The position numbers and the translations under genes were made by a program. The notes below the pieces were generated by a model. The model had not been told where the DNA came from. It did no database searches and saw only the letters and a program-made list of their open reading frames with translations. A DNA stretch of 44,440 nucleotides from an uncultured bacterium (GTDB lineage: Bacteria; Bacteroidota; Rhodothermia; Rhodothermales; UBA10348): positions 1 to 44,440 of the forward strand of contig CALIKL010000044.1 in assembly GCA_938018055.1 (NCBI GenBank), read 5' to 3'. Position 1 is the first letter of the stretch. Each line of letters starts with the position of its first letter. Below are positions 16,629-23,744 of the stretch, piece by piece.

Positions 16629-18247
16629 AACCGGTCATAAACCCGGGTAACGATCGTCTGGGCCGTCAGCTTTTCAATGTCAGGCAATTCTGCAGAGCGC
16701 CCTGACGAAGCACCAGCGGTATCGACGTAGATGGAGGCCAATCCCAGGCGCCGCTGGAACCAGTTCGCATACCAACCAGCGGTTTGGAGTTTCCTGATGG
16801 GTACCAGCCAGGTCTGCCTTCGAATCACTCCTTTGCGCATGGCCACCCAGAAATCATCGTCGGCAACGCGCATGCCGTGATAGCGCCAGAAGGACCAGGC
16901 CAGGAGTACGGGACTCAGCACCCCCAGCCACCAGATACCGGACCACCAGATCTGGACGATTCCGATTATGAAAAGCAGGACAATGTGTGAGCGCGCCAGA
17001 AATCTGCGGATCGTGAGCCTCGATACTGGAGACCAGTTTTCAGGCATGACGGGCGCGCCTACAGCCGCCAGAATATGTGCCACTTCTTCCATGCGTCCGA
17101 ATGGCATCGCCACCTGATAGCCACTCTGATCAATGTTGATACCCATCGTCTGTACTTCCAAGCGTACCCAGCCGAAGGCCTCCATCAGGGGATTGGTCCG
17201 AAGAATCCATGACTGAACTCTGCTGAGAGGAATGGTCCCCTCCTTGAGCGTCAACAACCCGTGGGAACGATGCAATTTGTCACCAATCAATTCCAGCTTG
17301 AACCGATGGTAGCGATTGAACGTGACCAGGACACCCGTCAGCCAACCCAACATCACAGCGCCGAAAACACCCATGACAGCTGCAATTACAGGGGACGCAT
17401 CGATCCGCGCCTCCAGCGGCTCGAGCGGTCCGCGCATAAGCCATGAAAATAGCAGTGTCGGATCGGGCTCGATGTATTGCAGGAAGGAGAAGATGACCGC
17501 GAGATAGACCAGTGAAAAACGAAAAGCTCCAGCCAGAAAAACTCGTCGGGTGTCTAGTGCGATCAGGAGCTCGCCTGCAAGAACCGCAGGTTTCGACGGC
17601 CGAAGGTCACCCGAAGCCTGGATCCCGACAGATTCACCGGATAAGGGCTCATCGGATAATGTCTCATCGGACATAAAAGCGCCGGACAATGACTCATCAG
17701 ACCATGAGGCAGTCTCTTCCTGCTCCAATTGCTGCTGCAGATTGCGGACAACGGTCCGGATATCGCGCGCTTCGCCAATGGAAACGTATTCGAGAACACC
17801 CTCGGCTCTGGCGCTTCCTGCCGTGTAAACAATGACTTTTGCCGTCCCCAGCATGCGCTGAAGAGGAGCCTGCTCGATCTCTATGTTCTGGATCCGCTCG
17901 AGAGGGATATTGCGACGTCGGCGCGTGAGGACGCCCGAGTGGATGACCAACTCCTTGGAGGTAATCCAGTAGCGGAACCGCAGATAGTGAAGGGCAATCC
18001 ACGGAACGATGAACACCAGATACATCGCCCCGAAAATCAGGTTGAACCACGCCGTGGAATCGCCACTGCGCAGAACGGGCAGCATGATGAATACCAAAGC
18101 AGGCAAGCTCACAATGATGCGCTGCACCATGGTTAGCGGATGCAGACGTTTGGGCTCCATGGGCGGCGTTGTTGCAGGTGTCCTGATTTCGGAATCCATT
18201 CCATCAGGTTCGGAGAAAGCCTTTCCTTCGCTTCCAGGAATTTCCAT
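16613..18247 (-). CDS. Membrane protein with repeated bacterial PH domains (YdbT-like)
   Basis: The 544-residue protein alternates pairs of transmembrane helices with bacterial pleckstrin-homology (bPH2, formerly DUF304) domains. The first membrane pair lies at about 42-85. The first PH copy follows, with the family-typical YWITSKELVIHSGVLTRRR and NIPLERIQNIEIEQAPLQR. A second copy is visible as KLHRSHGLLTLKEGTIPLSRVQSW. A third, near the C-terminus, has AMRKGVIRRQTWLVPIRKLQ. This matches B. subtilis YdbT, which is encoded with the single-PH protein YdbS. In Bacillus the pair affects resistance to certain antimicrobial peptides. A Ser/Asp/Glu-rich repetitive linker (about 183-210) sits between the first PH copy and the next membrane pair. 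The ATG overlaps the stop of the upstream PH gene by one base, so the two are coupled. Confidence 0.85.
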   Translation of the reverse strand: MEIPGSEGKAFSEPDGMDSEIRTPATTPPMEPKRLHPLTMVQRIIVSLPALVFIMLPVLRSGDSTAWFNLIFGAMYLVFIVPWIALHYLRFRYWITSKELVIHSGVLTRRRRNIPLERIQNIEIEQAPLQRMLGTAKVIVYTAGSARAEGVLEYVSIGEARDIRTVVRNLQQQLEQEETASWSDESLSGAFMSDETLSDEPLSGESVGIQASGDLRPSKPAVLAGELLIALDTRRVFLAGAFRFSLVYLAVIFSFLQYIEPDPTLLFSWLMRGPLEPLEARIDASPVIAAVMGVFGAVMLGWLTGVLVTFNRYHRFKLELIGDKLHRSHGLLTLKEGTIPLSRVQSWILRTNPLMEAFGWVRLEVQTMGINIDQSGYQVAMPFGRMEEVAHILAAVGAPVMPENWSPVSRLTIRRFLARSHIVLLFIIGIVQIWWSGIWWLGVLSPVLLAWSFWRYHGMRVADDDFWVAMRKGVIRRQTWLVPIRKLQTAGWYANWFQRRLGLASIYVDTAGASSGRSAELPDIEKLTAQTIVTRVYDRFQSVL

Positions 18248-18825
18248 CAGAGGGCCTGGTCCGTGATGAACTGTTTCATCTCGTCGCGCAAAGACTCGGC
18301 GACATCCTGATGCAGGCCGGGCAAGATCACGTCACTGGATCGGGTACCAGCTGTGTGGACGATCAGTTTGGCGACGTCGAATTCGCGCTCGAAGATGTCC
18401 TGCGAAACGTCCAGGTGCTGGATGCGCTGCAATGGGATGATGGTATGCACCCGATTGAAAATGCCGCGCACCAGCAGCAGTTCTTCGTTGCCCAACTCAT
18501 AGCCCCAGTAGCGATACCGGAGCGAAGGCACCCAGAAAGCGATCGACCCTGCCGAAACAGCGGCAATCAGGCTCCAAAAACCGAATGGCAACAAGCGATC
18601 TGATTGAAAGGCATTCAGGATATCCCAGATCAGCACTCCGAGCGCCACAATACCCAAGAAGATGCCCGTCTTCAGGCGCCAGACTTTTACGATAGATGCA
18701 TCGAGCGATGCCAAGGCATCGAACGAGACGCCGGCAAACGGACGCGGTTCAGATCCAGCAGCCGGTCTTGAGTCGGACTGCGATTCGCCTGATTGGGAGG
18801 TGGTATGCGCCAGCGGGGTTTCCAA
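18247..18825 (-). CDS. Single bacterial PH-domain membrane protein (YdbS-like)
   Basis: This 192-residue protein has a polar N-terminus, two hydrophobic segments (about 55-75 and 80-100) and one bPH2 domain. The domain is recognisable by YRYWGYELGNEELLLVRGIF, then TIIPLQRIQHLDVSQ and KLIVHTAGT. That is the YdbS pattern, and the partner YdbT-like gene follows immediately with a one-base stop/start overlap. The reading frame has no upstream ATG before an in-frame TGA, so initiation is at TTG 18825 or at an unidentified internal codon. The pair probably forms one membrane complex in the cell envelope. Confidence 0.82.
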   Translation of the reverse strand: METPLAHTTSQSGESQSDSRPAAGSEPRPFAGVSFDALASLDASIVKVWRLKTGIFLGIVALGVLIWDILNAFQSDRLLPFGFWSLIAAVSAGSIAFWVPSLRYRYWGYELGNEELLLVRGIFNRVHTIIPLQRIQHLDVSQDIFEREFDVAKLIVHTAGTRSSDVILPGLHQDVAESLRDEMKQFITDQAL

Positions 18826-18878
18826 GGATGCGTCGACAACTGGTCAGTGTGTGGGATGGACCAGCATACGAATTCCGG

Positions 18879-19511
18879 TCAATCCTGTTGCCAGCCAAAC
18901 ACGACGGCGGCAAAAGCTGCGCCGCTCAGGGGACCAACCAGATAAATCCATGCTTCCTCCAAACTCCTGTCGTACACGACGGCCTCTATGACCAATCCAC
19001 CCAGTGCAACAGCTGGGTTGAACGCGGCACCGGAAATATCCCAGACGGCATACGCGCCAGCCATTACCACGAATCCGATGGCGATTCCGTAGAACTGATT
19101 ACCAGCCGTGGTCTCTGCGATGGCAACGTTCAGGATGACGAGGACAAGCGCAAACGTGAACAGGAATTCAGCCATAAGGGCCTGCCATACGGAGTGCTCT
19201 GCCCCGACGCCCGGACTGAACGTCGCACCATTGAGCAACCACAGGGATACGAAAGCAGCCGAGAGGGCGGCGACCAGCTGAACCGCAATGTATCGAAAGG
19301 CCTCCGGCGTCTTAGTGGTACCGCACATCCAGAAACCCAACGTGGCCGCCGGATTGTAGTGAGCCATGGAAACATGGCCGCCCATGTACACCAGCGCCGT
19401 CAGTCCCACGCCAATTACGAGCGGAGCGAGCACATCCCCCAGCTCCACAGCCAGTCCGATGATGAGCACCAAGAAAAATGTCCCCACAAACTCTGTCACA
19501 AGCTTGTTCAT
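18879..19511 (-). CDS. Aquaporin/MIP-family channel with NPAV second motif
   Basis: This 210-residue, six-helix channel is identified by its two half-helix motifs: NPA at residues 53-55 (HYNPAATLG) and NPA at 165-167 (AFNPAVALG). The N-terminal MNKLVTEFVGTFFLVL is typical of the family. In most aquaporins and glycerol facilitators the second motif continues with Arg (NPAR), which forms the selectivity filter; here Val occupies that place. The pore may therefore be wider or less selective than a strict water channel, and the substrate cannot be predicted. The ATG at 19511 overlaps the CYTH stop in an ATGA arrangement, which supports this start over the upstream in-frame codons and implies translational coupling. 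Confidence 0.9.
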   Translation of the reverse strand: MNKLVTEFVGTFFLVLIIGLAVELGDVLAPLVIGVGLTALVYMGGHVSMAHYNPAATLGFWMCGTTKTPEAFRYIAVQLVAALSAAFVSLWLLNGATFSPGVGAEHSVWQALMAEFLFTFALVLVILNVAIAETTAGNQFYGIAIGFVVMAGAYAVWDISGAAFNPAVALGGLVIEAVVYDRSLEEAWIYLVGPLSGAAFAAVVFGWQQD

Positions 19512-20074
19512 GTCCCACTTCCTCCCCTCTCGCGCAGCAGCATGTCGGAATAAGAGTCTTCCAGCAAATCTTCCGGAAGCACGTTGAAGTGATCCATGAA
19601 CGTCTCGCACTGCTGTTGCAGCTGGTCCTTTGAAAATGAACCGTCCGCATCGATGGCTTCTATCTCGAGAAAAGTGCCCAATCCTTCGACCGTGTCCAGG
19701 TGGATCTTGACGTTGTCCACGAAATGGATCTCCCGTTGCTTGTCAACGACCACCAGGACTCCCAATGCCCGCTCCAGGACGTCTCGCAGGGCGGGATCCG
19801 GCTTGACGCGGTAGAGCAAAACATCAGACGTCTTTGGACCAGACTGATCAGAACGCATGTAATGGATCAGGCTGTTTTCGATGGTGCCTTCACGTAGCTT
19901 CAGCCGCCCTTCCGGCACATTGAAATAGGTGTCCACCTGATGGTCAGTACCCACCAGACGGGATCTCAACCGGCCAAGCTCCGCACGCACGGCCTCGTGC
20001 CGCGTGGAACGCGCCTTGATCTCCACATTGAGCCGAAATCCGCTTCGCTGCAGATCGGCATCTGAATACGTCAT
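19508..20074 (-). CDS. CYTH-domain protein (class IV adenylate cyclase / triphosphatase superfamily)
   Basis: The 188-residue protein is a single CYTH triphosphate-tunnel domain: LNVEIKAR near the N-terminus (in place of full ExExK, as in the NxEIKAR subgroup often labelled class IV adenylate cyclase), DTYFNVPEGRLKLRE, LLYRVKPD, KQREIHFVDNVKIHLDTVEG and the acidic FLEIEAI. These acidic and basic residues line the tunnel that binds triphosphates and divalent metal. Possible activities are cAMP synthesis from ATP, inorganic triphosphatase or thiamine triphosphatase; the sequence does not decide. It sits between VKOR-DsbA (11 bp upstream) and the aquaporin (4-base overlap). No cAMP receptor gene is in the window. 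Confidence 0.85.
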   Translation of the reverse strand: MTYSDADLQRSGFRLNVEIKARSTRHEAVRAELGRLRSRLVGTDHQVDTYFNVPEGRLKLREGTIENSLIHYMRSDQSGPKTSDVLLYRVKPDPALRDVLERALGVLVVVDKQREIHFVDNVKIHLDTVEGLGTFLEIEAIDADGSFSKDQLQQQCETFMDHFNVLPEDLLEDSYSDMLLRERGGSGT

Positions 20075-20085
20075 GGCCTGCTGGG

Positions 20086-21318
20086 TTACTGACGGGAAAG
20101 CTCCTCACGAACGATCGCGCGGATTACATCAGTATTACGCCAAGCTGCCACTTTACGACCATTGATATAGAGTGTCGGCGTTCCGCTCACCTGGGCGACA
20201 CGTCCTTTCGCTACGTCGGCATCCACTCGAGCACCGACTTCCTCGCTCACCATACATTCTGCAAATTCTCGCTCGTCCCAACCGAGATCGGTCGCGATGC
20301 GCGTGAACAGCGTCGGTTGCAGCACAGCCTGGTTCTTGAACACCTCGTCGTGGTACGTCCAAAAGTCGCCGAATTGCTCAGCACAGACACTGGCCTTGGC
20401 CGCATTCATGGCCTGAGCGTGGATCTGTGTAAGAGGGTAGTTCATGAACACCACCTTGACGTCGTCCTCGTGTTCAAAAAGCGTGGGACGAAGGTGAAAG
20501 GCTGACTGGGCGCACGCCGGGCACTGGAAGTCGGCGTATTCCACGATTTCGATCGCGGCATCGGGATTGCCCCAGATGGAGGCTTCAGGATCCGTTTCTA
20601 CGTCGTAGACCGGTCCGCGAAAATGGGACGTCACGGCAGCATCAACATCCACATTGCCCGTAATGTCCCGAGCGTGGTTCAGCGCTCCCGCGTATCCGAT
20701 TCCAAAAACGGCAAGAACAACAACGCCGACTTTGGTGATCTGCGCTTCAAAGCCCCTTTCGTTCTCTGCCCCCTGAACCCGGGCTACGTAGTCCTTGACC
20801 AGTGTCACGATACCAACCGGCCCATAACCCAGCGCCATGGTCAACGTGCCCAATAGTCCGAAATTGGCCACATACATGCCAATGCAGACCAAGCAGAGCA
20901 CGCCAAGCTCATACAAGTGGTAGGCTTTCAGGAAGGTGAACAGTACAGCCCCAAGTGCCAGGACGGCCGACATGGCAACGAACGAAGCTGGTTGACGGGT
21001 ATTGGTGGACGTCGCACCAAACAGGGCGGACAAGCCGGCGAAGAGGTAGAACAGGAAGCCCAGCCAGGCCACTGGAACCCCAAACATCTGCGCATAGGAC
21101 GAGGCGTTGGCCACATCGCAATTCACCCAGTCGTTCAGAGAGCAACCGCTCGCTTCGACGATACCTTGGGATTCAATGCTGAACGTGAGTTGCGTAGCAT
21201 AGAAGGCTAGTGCCGCGCCGATGCCGGCAAACGCTACGGCAACCCATAGAATGGTCTTGTTCAGATCTGGTTGAATGGCGCGACGAGCGCGCTCTTTGCG
21301 ACGATTGGTCTTCCCCAT
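20086..21318 (-). CDS. VKOR-DsbA fusion, self-contained disulfide-forming system
   Basis: The 410-residue protein joins a membrane vitamin-K-epoxide-reductase domain (about 20-165, four or five helices) to a periplasmic thioredoxin-fold DsbA-like domain (about 240-410). The VKOR part has the loop cysteine pair C59/C67 (CSLNDWVNC) and the quinone-side CLVC pair (C142/C145). The DsbA part has the active-site CPAC (C266/C269) and a cis-proline loop (SGTPTLYING). Electrons should flow from substrate thiols to CPAC, then the loop cysteines, CLVC and quinone, replacing separate DsbA and DsbB. An additional helix (about 196-212) links the two domains. A cysteine-containing exported BNR protein lies two genes upstream in the same direction and is a candidate client. 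Confidence 0.92.
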   Translation of the reverse strand: MGKTNRRKERARRAIQPDLNKTILWVAVAFAGIGAALAFYATQLTFSIESQGIVEASGCSLNDWVNCDVANASSYAQMFGVPVAWLGFLFYLFAGLSALFGATSTNTRQPASFVAMSAVLALGAVLFTFLKAYHLYELGVLCLVCIGMYVANFGLLGTLTMALGYGPVGIVTLVKDYVARVQGAENERGFEAQITKVGVVVLAVFGIGYAGALNHARDITGNVDVDAAVTSHFRGPVYDVETDPEASIWGNPDAAIEIVEYADFQCPACAQSAFHLRPTLFEHEDDVKVVFMNYPLTQIHAQAMNAAKASVCAEQFGDFWTYHDEVFKNQAVLQPTLFTRIATDLGWDEREFAECMVSEEVGARVDADVAKGRVAQVSGTPTLYINGRKVAAWRNTDVIRAIVREELSRQ

Positions 21319-21402
21319 GAACTTGAAATGACAGATAATTGACGGTTTATGAAAGCATCGGAGGCGCCCGGAAAGGCAGTACGCCCGCCTGAATGAGACT
21401 TC

Positions 21403-21858
21403 TTACTCCCAACGCCGCATAAAGGCTGCGGATTCCCCACAAAGACAACGAAATTCCTCTGATCGTCGCAGGGCTGGCGGCGAAAGGGATCGATCAATGG
21501 ACTCAAAACCCAGGCCGCGGAAGAATTCGGTCGCCGATTCGGTCAGGAGATACAGGTTGCGATCGGTGGAGCCCAGGATGGCGCGCACGATGCGCGTTCC
21601 CAGACCTTCCCCTCGACAAAAGGGATCCACGACGACGCTTCGCAACAGCCCATTGGATTCTGTCGCAGATTCGGCATGCCATTCGATGACAGCAGCAGCG
21701 ACCACCTGGCCATCGTCGCCGCGGATGACAAGAAAATCGTCTATCAGCGGTGCCACCCCTTCCGTCGGCAGACCTGCGGCCCGCAAAAGGGATTCAATGC
21801 GCGAAAGATCCTCTGTTCTGGCTGATACGACCGAATGATCCACCGGGGTGTGTGCCAT
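21403..21858 (-). CDS. GNAT-family N-acetyltransferase, ArsN2-like
   Basis: From the ATG at 21858 the product has 151 residues. The acetyl-CoA-binding segment is clear (RSVVVDPFCRGEGLGTRIV), followed by YLLTESATEFFRGLGFE. The phrase AGLPTEGV near the N-terminus and the general layout match the ArsN2-type acetyltransferases often found in arsenic operons. There is no arsR, arsC or arsenite pump in the window, so an arsenic role is not supported here and the acceptor is unknown. An AAGGG stretch about 10 bases before the ATG acts as a plausible ribosome binding site; in-frame sequence upstream to 22,050 lies inside the preceding gene and is not used. The gene follows the BNR gene after 19 bp. 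Confidence 0.75.
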   Translation of the reverse strand: MAHTPVDHSVVSARTEDLSRIESLLRAAGLPTEGVAPLIDDFLVIRGDDGQVVAAAVIEWHAESATESNGLLRSVVVDPFCRGEGLGTRIVRAILGSTDRNLYLLTESATEFFRGLGFESIDRSLSPPALRRSEEFRCLCGESAAFMRRWE

Positions 21859-21877
21859 GGCGAGCCCTTCGAGCTGA

Positions 21878-23104
21878 CTAGAGTGAAAACTGAACGCCTT
21901 GAAGGCGCGCTTGCCCCACTTCATGCTCCGAGGGCTCGGTCCAAACGGCCACCCAGTGATCACCCTCACGCGCCAGTCGAGGATACCCGACGGCGCGACC
22001 GGTCGAGGTTTCCGCCAGCTTCGAAGCCTCTCCCAGTTCTCCCTGAGCATTCAACGTCCGGATATAGAGGCCCGCTTTTTCCGGTTCGCCCCCCTCCATC
22101 CATAACACGAGGGCCTCCTCAGGAGATATCATGCGAAGCGCTACCCGACCGGCCGGACGACCCAGGTCGAGGCGGACGGGATCACGTGCAACAAGGGTCT
22201 CCCCATCGAGGAATCCCGCAAAAACTTCCGGTGAGCCAGTCGCCATGGTGAACCATGCTACAGCTGCCCCTTTCCCTTCGACATCGGCCGACGGGCCATT
22301 CACGGGGCACGCGTTGATATTCCAGCCATCGTCATGAATCGGGGCCGAATCGGACCAGGTCGTGCCATCGAAGATGGAGACATACATGTCGCGAATCTCT
22401 TCACCAGATCGATCCCGATAAATTGAGGCCAACCGGCCATCACCCAGATCAATCAACTCGGTCGGACAACAATCACAGACGCGCGAATCGACAGCGAGCT
22501 CATCGCCCACCGTGCCATCAACGGCTATTTGCCGAGCATGAACGGACATTTCACGACGCTCCATGGCGTACCCATTGCCGTCCAACCAAACAGCCATGAA
22601 CCCTTCCCCGTGGGGCACTGCCTTAACGAAACCGTGCTCGGTCGGACTGCGATCCTCGTGTAGCCACTGAGGCGTTGTCCAGGATACCCCAGCGGCCGAC
22701 ACGATATAGCGCACGCCATAGGCATACCGCCCTTCGCCCAGTCGTTCCAGCCAGTAGGCCATCGCAGCACCGTCGGGATGGAAGACAACGGAAGGCACAT
22801 CGGCCCAGTTGACGAACCAATTCGACCCGCTGGCCAGTATCTCCGGAGTATCCCACGCATTGGATGACCTGGTGGCCATCATGAGTCGTGCCTCGTCATC
22901 GTGACGTTCGATCCACGAAGCAACCAGGCTGCCGCTGGCATCATAGGTCAATGTCGGCTCGCCGGCATGACCACGGTCCGGCATCTCGATGCGCTCCATT
23001 TCCAGATCCTTCGCCCCGTCCAGAGACGCGCCGTCGTGAGTCACTCCGTTGAAAGATGACGAGACGATCAGAAGAAGGAGGGAAACAGCCACGAGCGACT
23101 TCAT
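21878..23104 (-). CDS. Exported BNR/sialidase-like propeller protein with a CDCC motif
   Basis: The start at 23104 gives 408 residues with a signal-type N-terminus (MKSLVAVSLLLLIVSSS). The body is a six-bladed-propeller-like repeat pattern of the exo-sialidase superfamily: LVASWIERHDDEARLMMATR, MAYWLERLGEGRYAYGVRY, FMAVWLDGNGYAM, AAVAWFTMATGSPEVFAGF and WVAVWTEPSEHE. It contains exactly four cysteines: C210, C212 and C213 in VCDCCPTE and C266 in NACPVNG. They may form two disulfides or a metal site. No sialidase catalytic set (Arg triad, FRIP) is visible, so enzymatic activity is doubtful. The ATG overlaps the NTP-pyrophosphohydrolase stop (ATGA), so the two are coupled. It is in the same transcription unit as the VKOR-DsbA protein, which could oxidise its cysteines. 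Confidence 0.75.
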   Translation of the reverse strand: MKSLVAVSLLLLIVSSSFNGVTHDGASLDGAKDLEMERIEMPDRGHAGEPTLTYDASGSLVASWIERHDDEARLMMATRSSNAWDTPEILASGSNWFVNWADVPSVVFHPDGAAMAYWLERLGEGRYAYGVRYIVSAAGVSWTTPQWLHEDRSPTEHGFVKAVPHGEGFMAVWLDGNGYAMERREMSVHARQIAVDGTVGDELAVDSRVCDCCPTELIDLGDGRLASIYRDRSGEEIRDMYVSIFDGTTWSDSAPIHDDGWNINACPVNGPSADVEGKGAAVAWFTMATGSPEVFAGFLDGETLVARDPVRLDLGRPAGRVALRMISPEEALVLWMEGGEPEKAGLYIRTLNAQGELGEASKLAETSTGRAVGYPRLAREGDHWVAVWTEPSEHEVGQARLQGVQFSL

Positions 23105-23577
23105 AATCCCCACCCTTTGTCGATGGCTCCCATGATGTCCGGGGGCGTCCAGCCGGGAGGTTTCATCCACTTACCGTCTTCCCTGCGGTAGCTGCCTTCC
23201 CCGAACTTGCGCAGATTCGAAGCATCGACTTCCTCGAGAACCGGCTCGTCATCGACCCCGAACGCGATCAGCGTACCAATGGTGACCACTGAAATATCGG
23301 CACATCCGTCCACGACTTCCTTAAGATCGACTTCATTCGGTGCGGCGTATTCGAGTCCTTCTTCTGTGACTTCGTGACCATGCGAGTGCACGGAGACACC
23401 CAGGGCAGATACCGTTTCCAGAGCTTCTTCCAGAATCAGCTTGGCGCGGAGAATGCGGATCTTCGCATCCGGGATTGTGGCTCCTTCGGGGGTGTCTTGC
23501 CCGACTTTCTGCATGAATTCCTTGACGCGCGCGTAGTGCGGAGTTGGCATATCGATGGGATGGAATTGGAATGACAT
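23101..23577 (-). CDS. MazG/HisE-like NTP pyrophosphohydrolase
   Basis: This 158-residue protein from the ATG at 23577 (MSFQFHPIDMPTP) belongs to the all-alpha NTP pyrophosphatase superfamily. The metal-binding pattern is visible as LEEALETVSAL followed by VDGCADISVVTIGTLIAFG, giving the ExxE...ExxD-like arrangement typical of MazG and phosphoribosyl-ATP pyrophosphohydrolases. The C-terminal FGEGSYRREDGKWMKPPGW resembles phage and bacterial PRA-PH-like proteins that hydrolyse nucleoside triphosphates to monophosphates. An in-frame ATG nine codons later is also possible. Its stop overlaps the BNR start. It is not next to other histidine genes, so a house-cleaning role is more likely than histidine synthesis. 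Confidence 0.8.
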   Translation of the reverse strand: MSFQFHPIDMPTPHYARVKEFMQKVGQDTPEGATIPDAKIRILRAKLILEEALETVSALGVSVHSHGHEVTEEGLEYAAPNEVDLKEVVDGCADISVVTIGTLIAFGVDDEPVLEEVDASNLRKFGEGSYRREDGKWMKPPGWTPPDIMGAIDKGWGL

Positions 23578-23744
23578 CCGGAATGAGATCCGGGCTTGCG
23601 CTGGGTCAACCGCATGAGGCGACGCCAGTGAGAAGAGCCGAAAACTACCGGTCAGGGGACCCAGATGCGAGGGGCACTTATCCACGCTCATGCGGCGGCC
23701 ATGCCCGGGCTCTGTTCAGCTCTTTCTGGTCCTGTTTGGTCCGA

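Noticed and set aside
21403-21858. Arsenic-resistance operon based on the ArsN2-like acetyltransferase
   Set aside because: No arsR, arsC, arsB or acr3 gene is present; the acetyltransferase alone does not support it.
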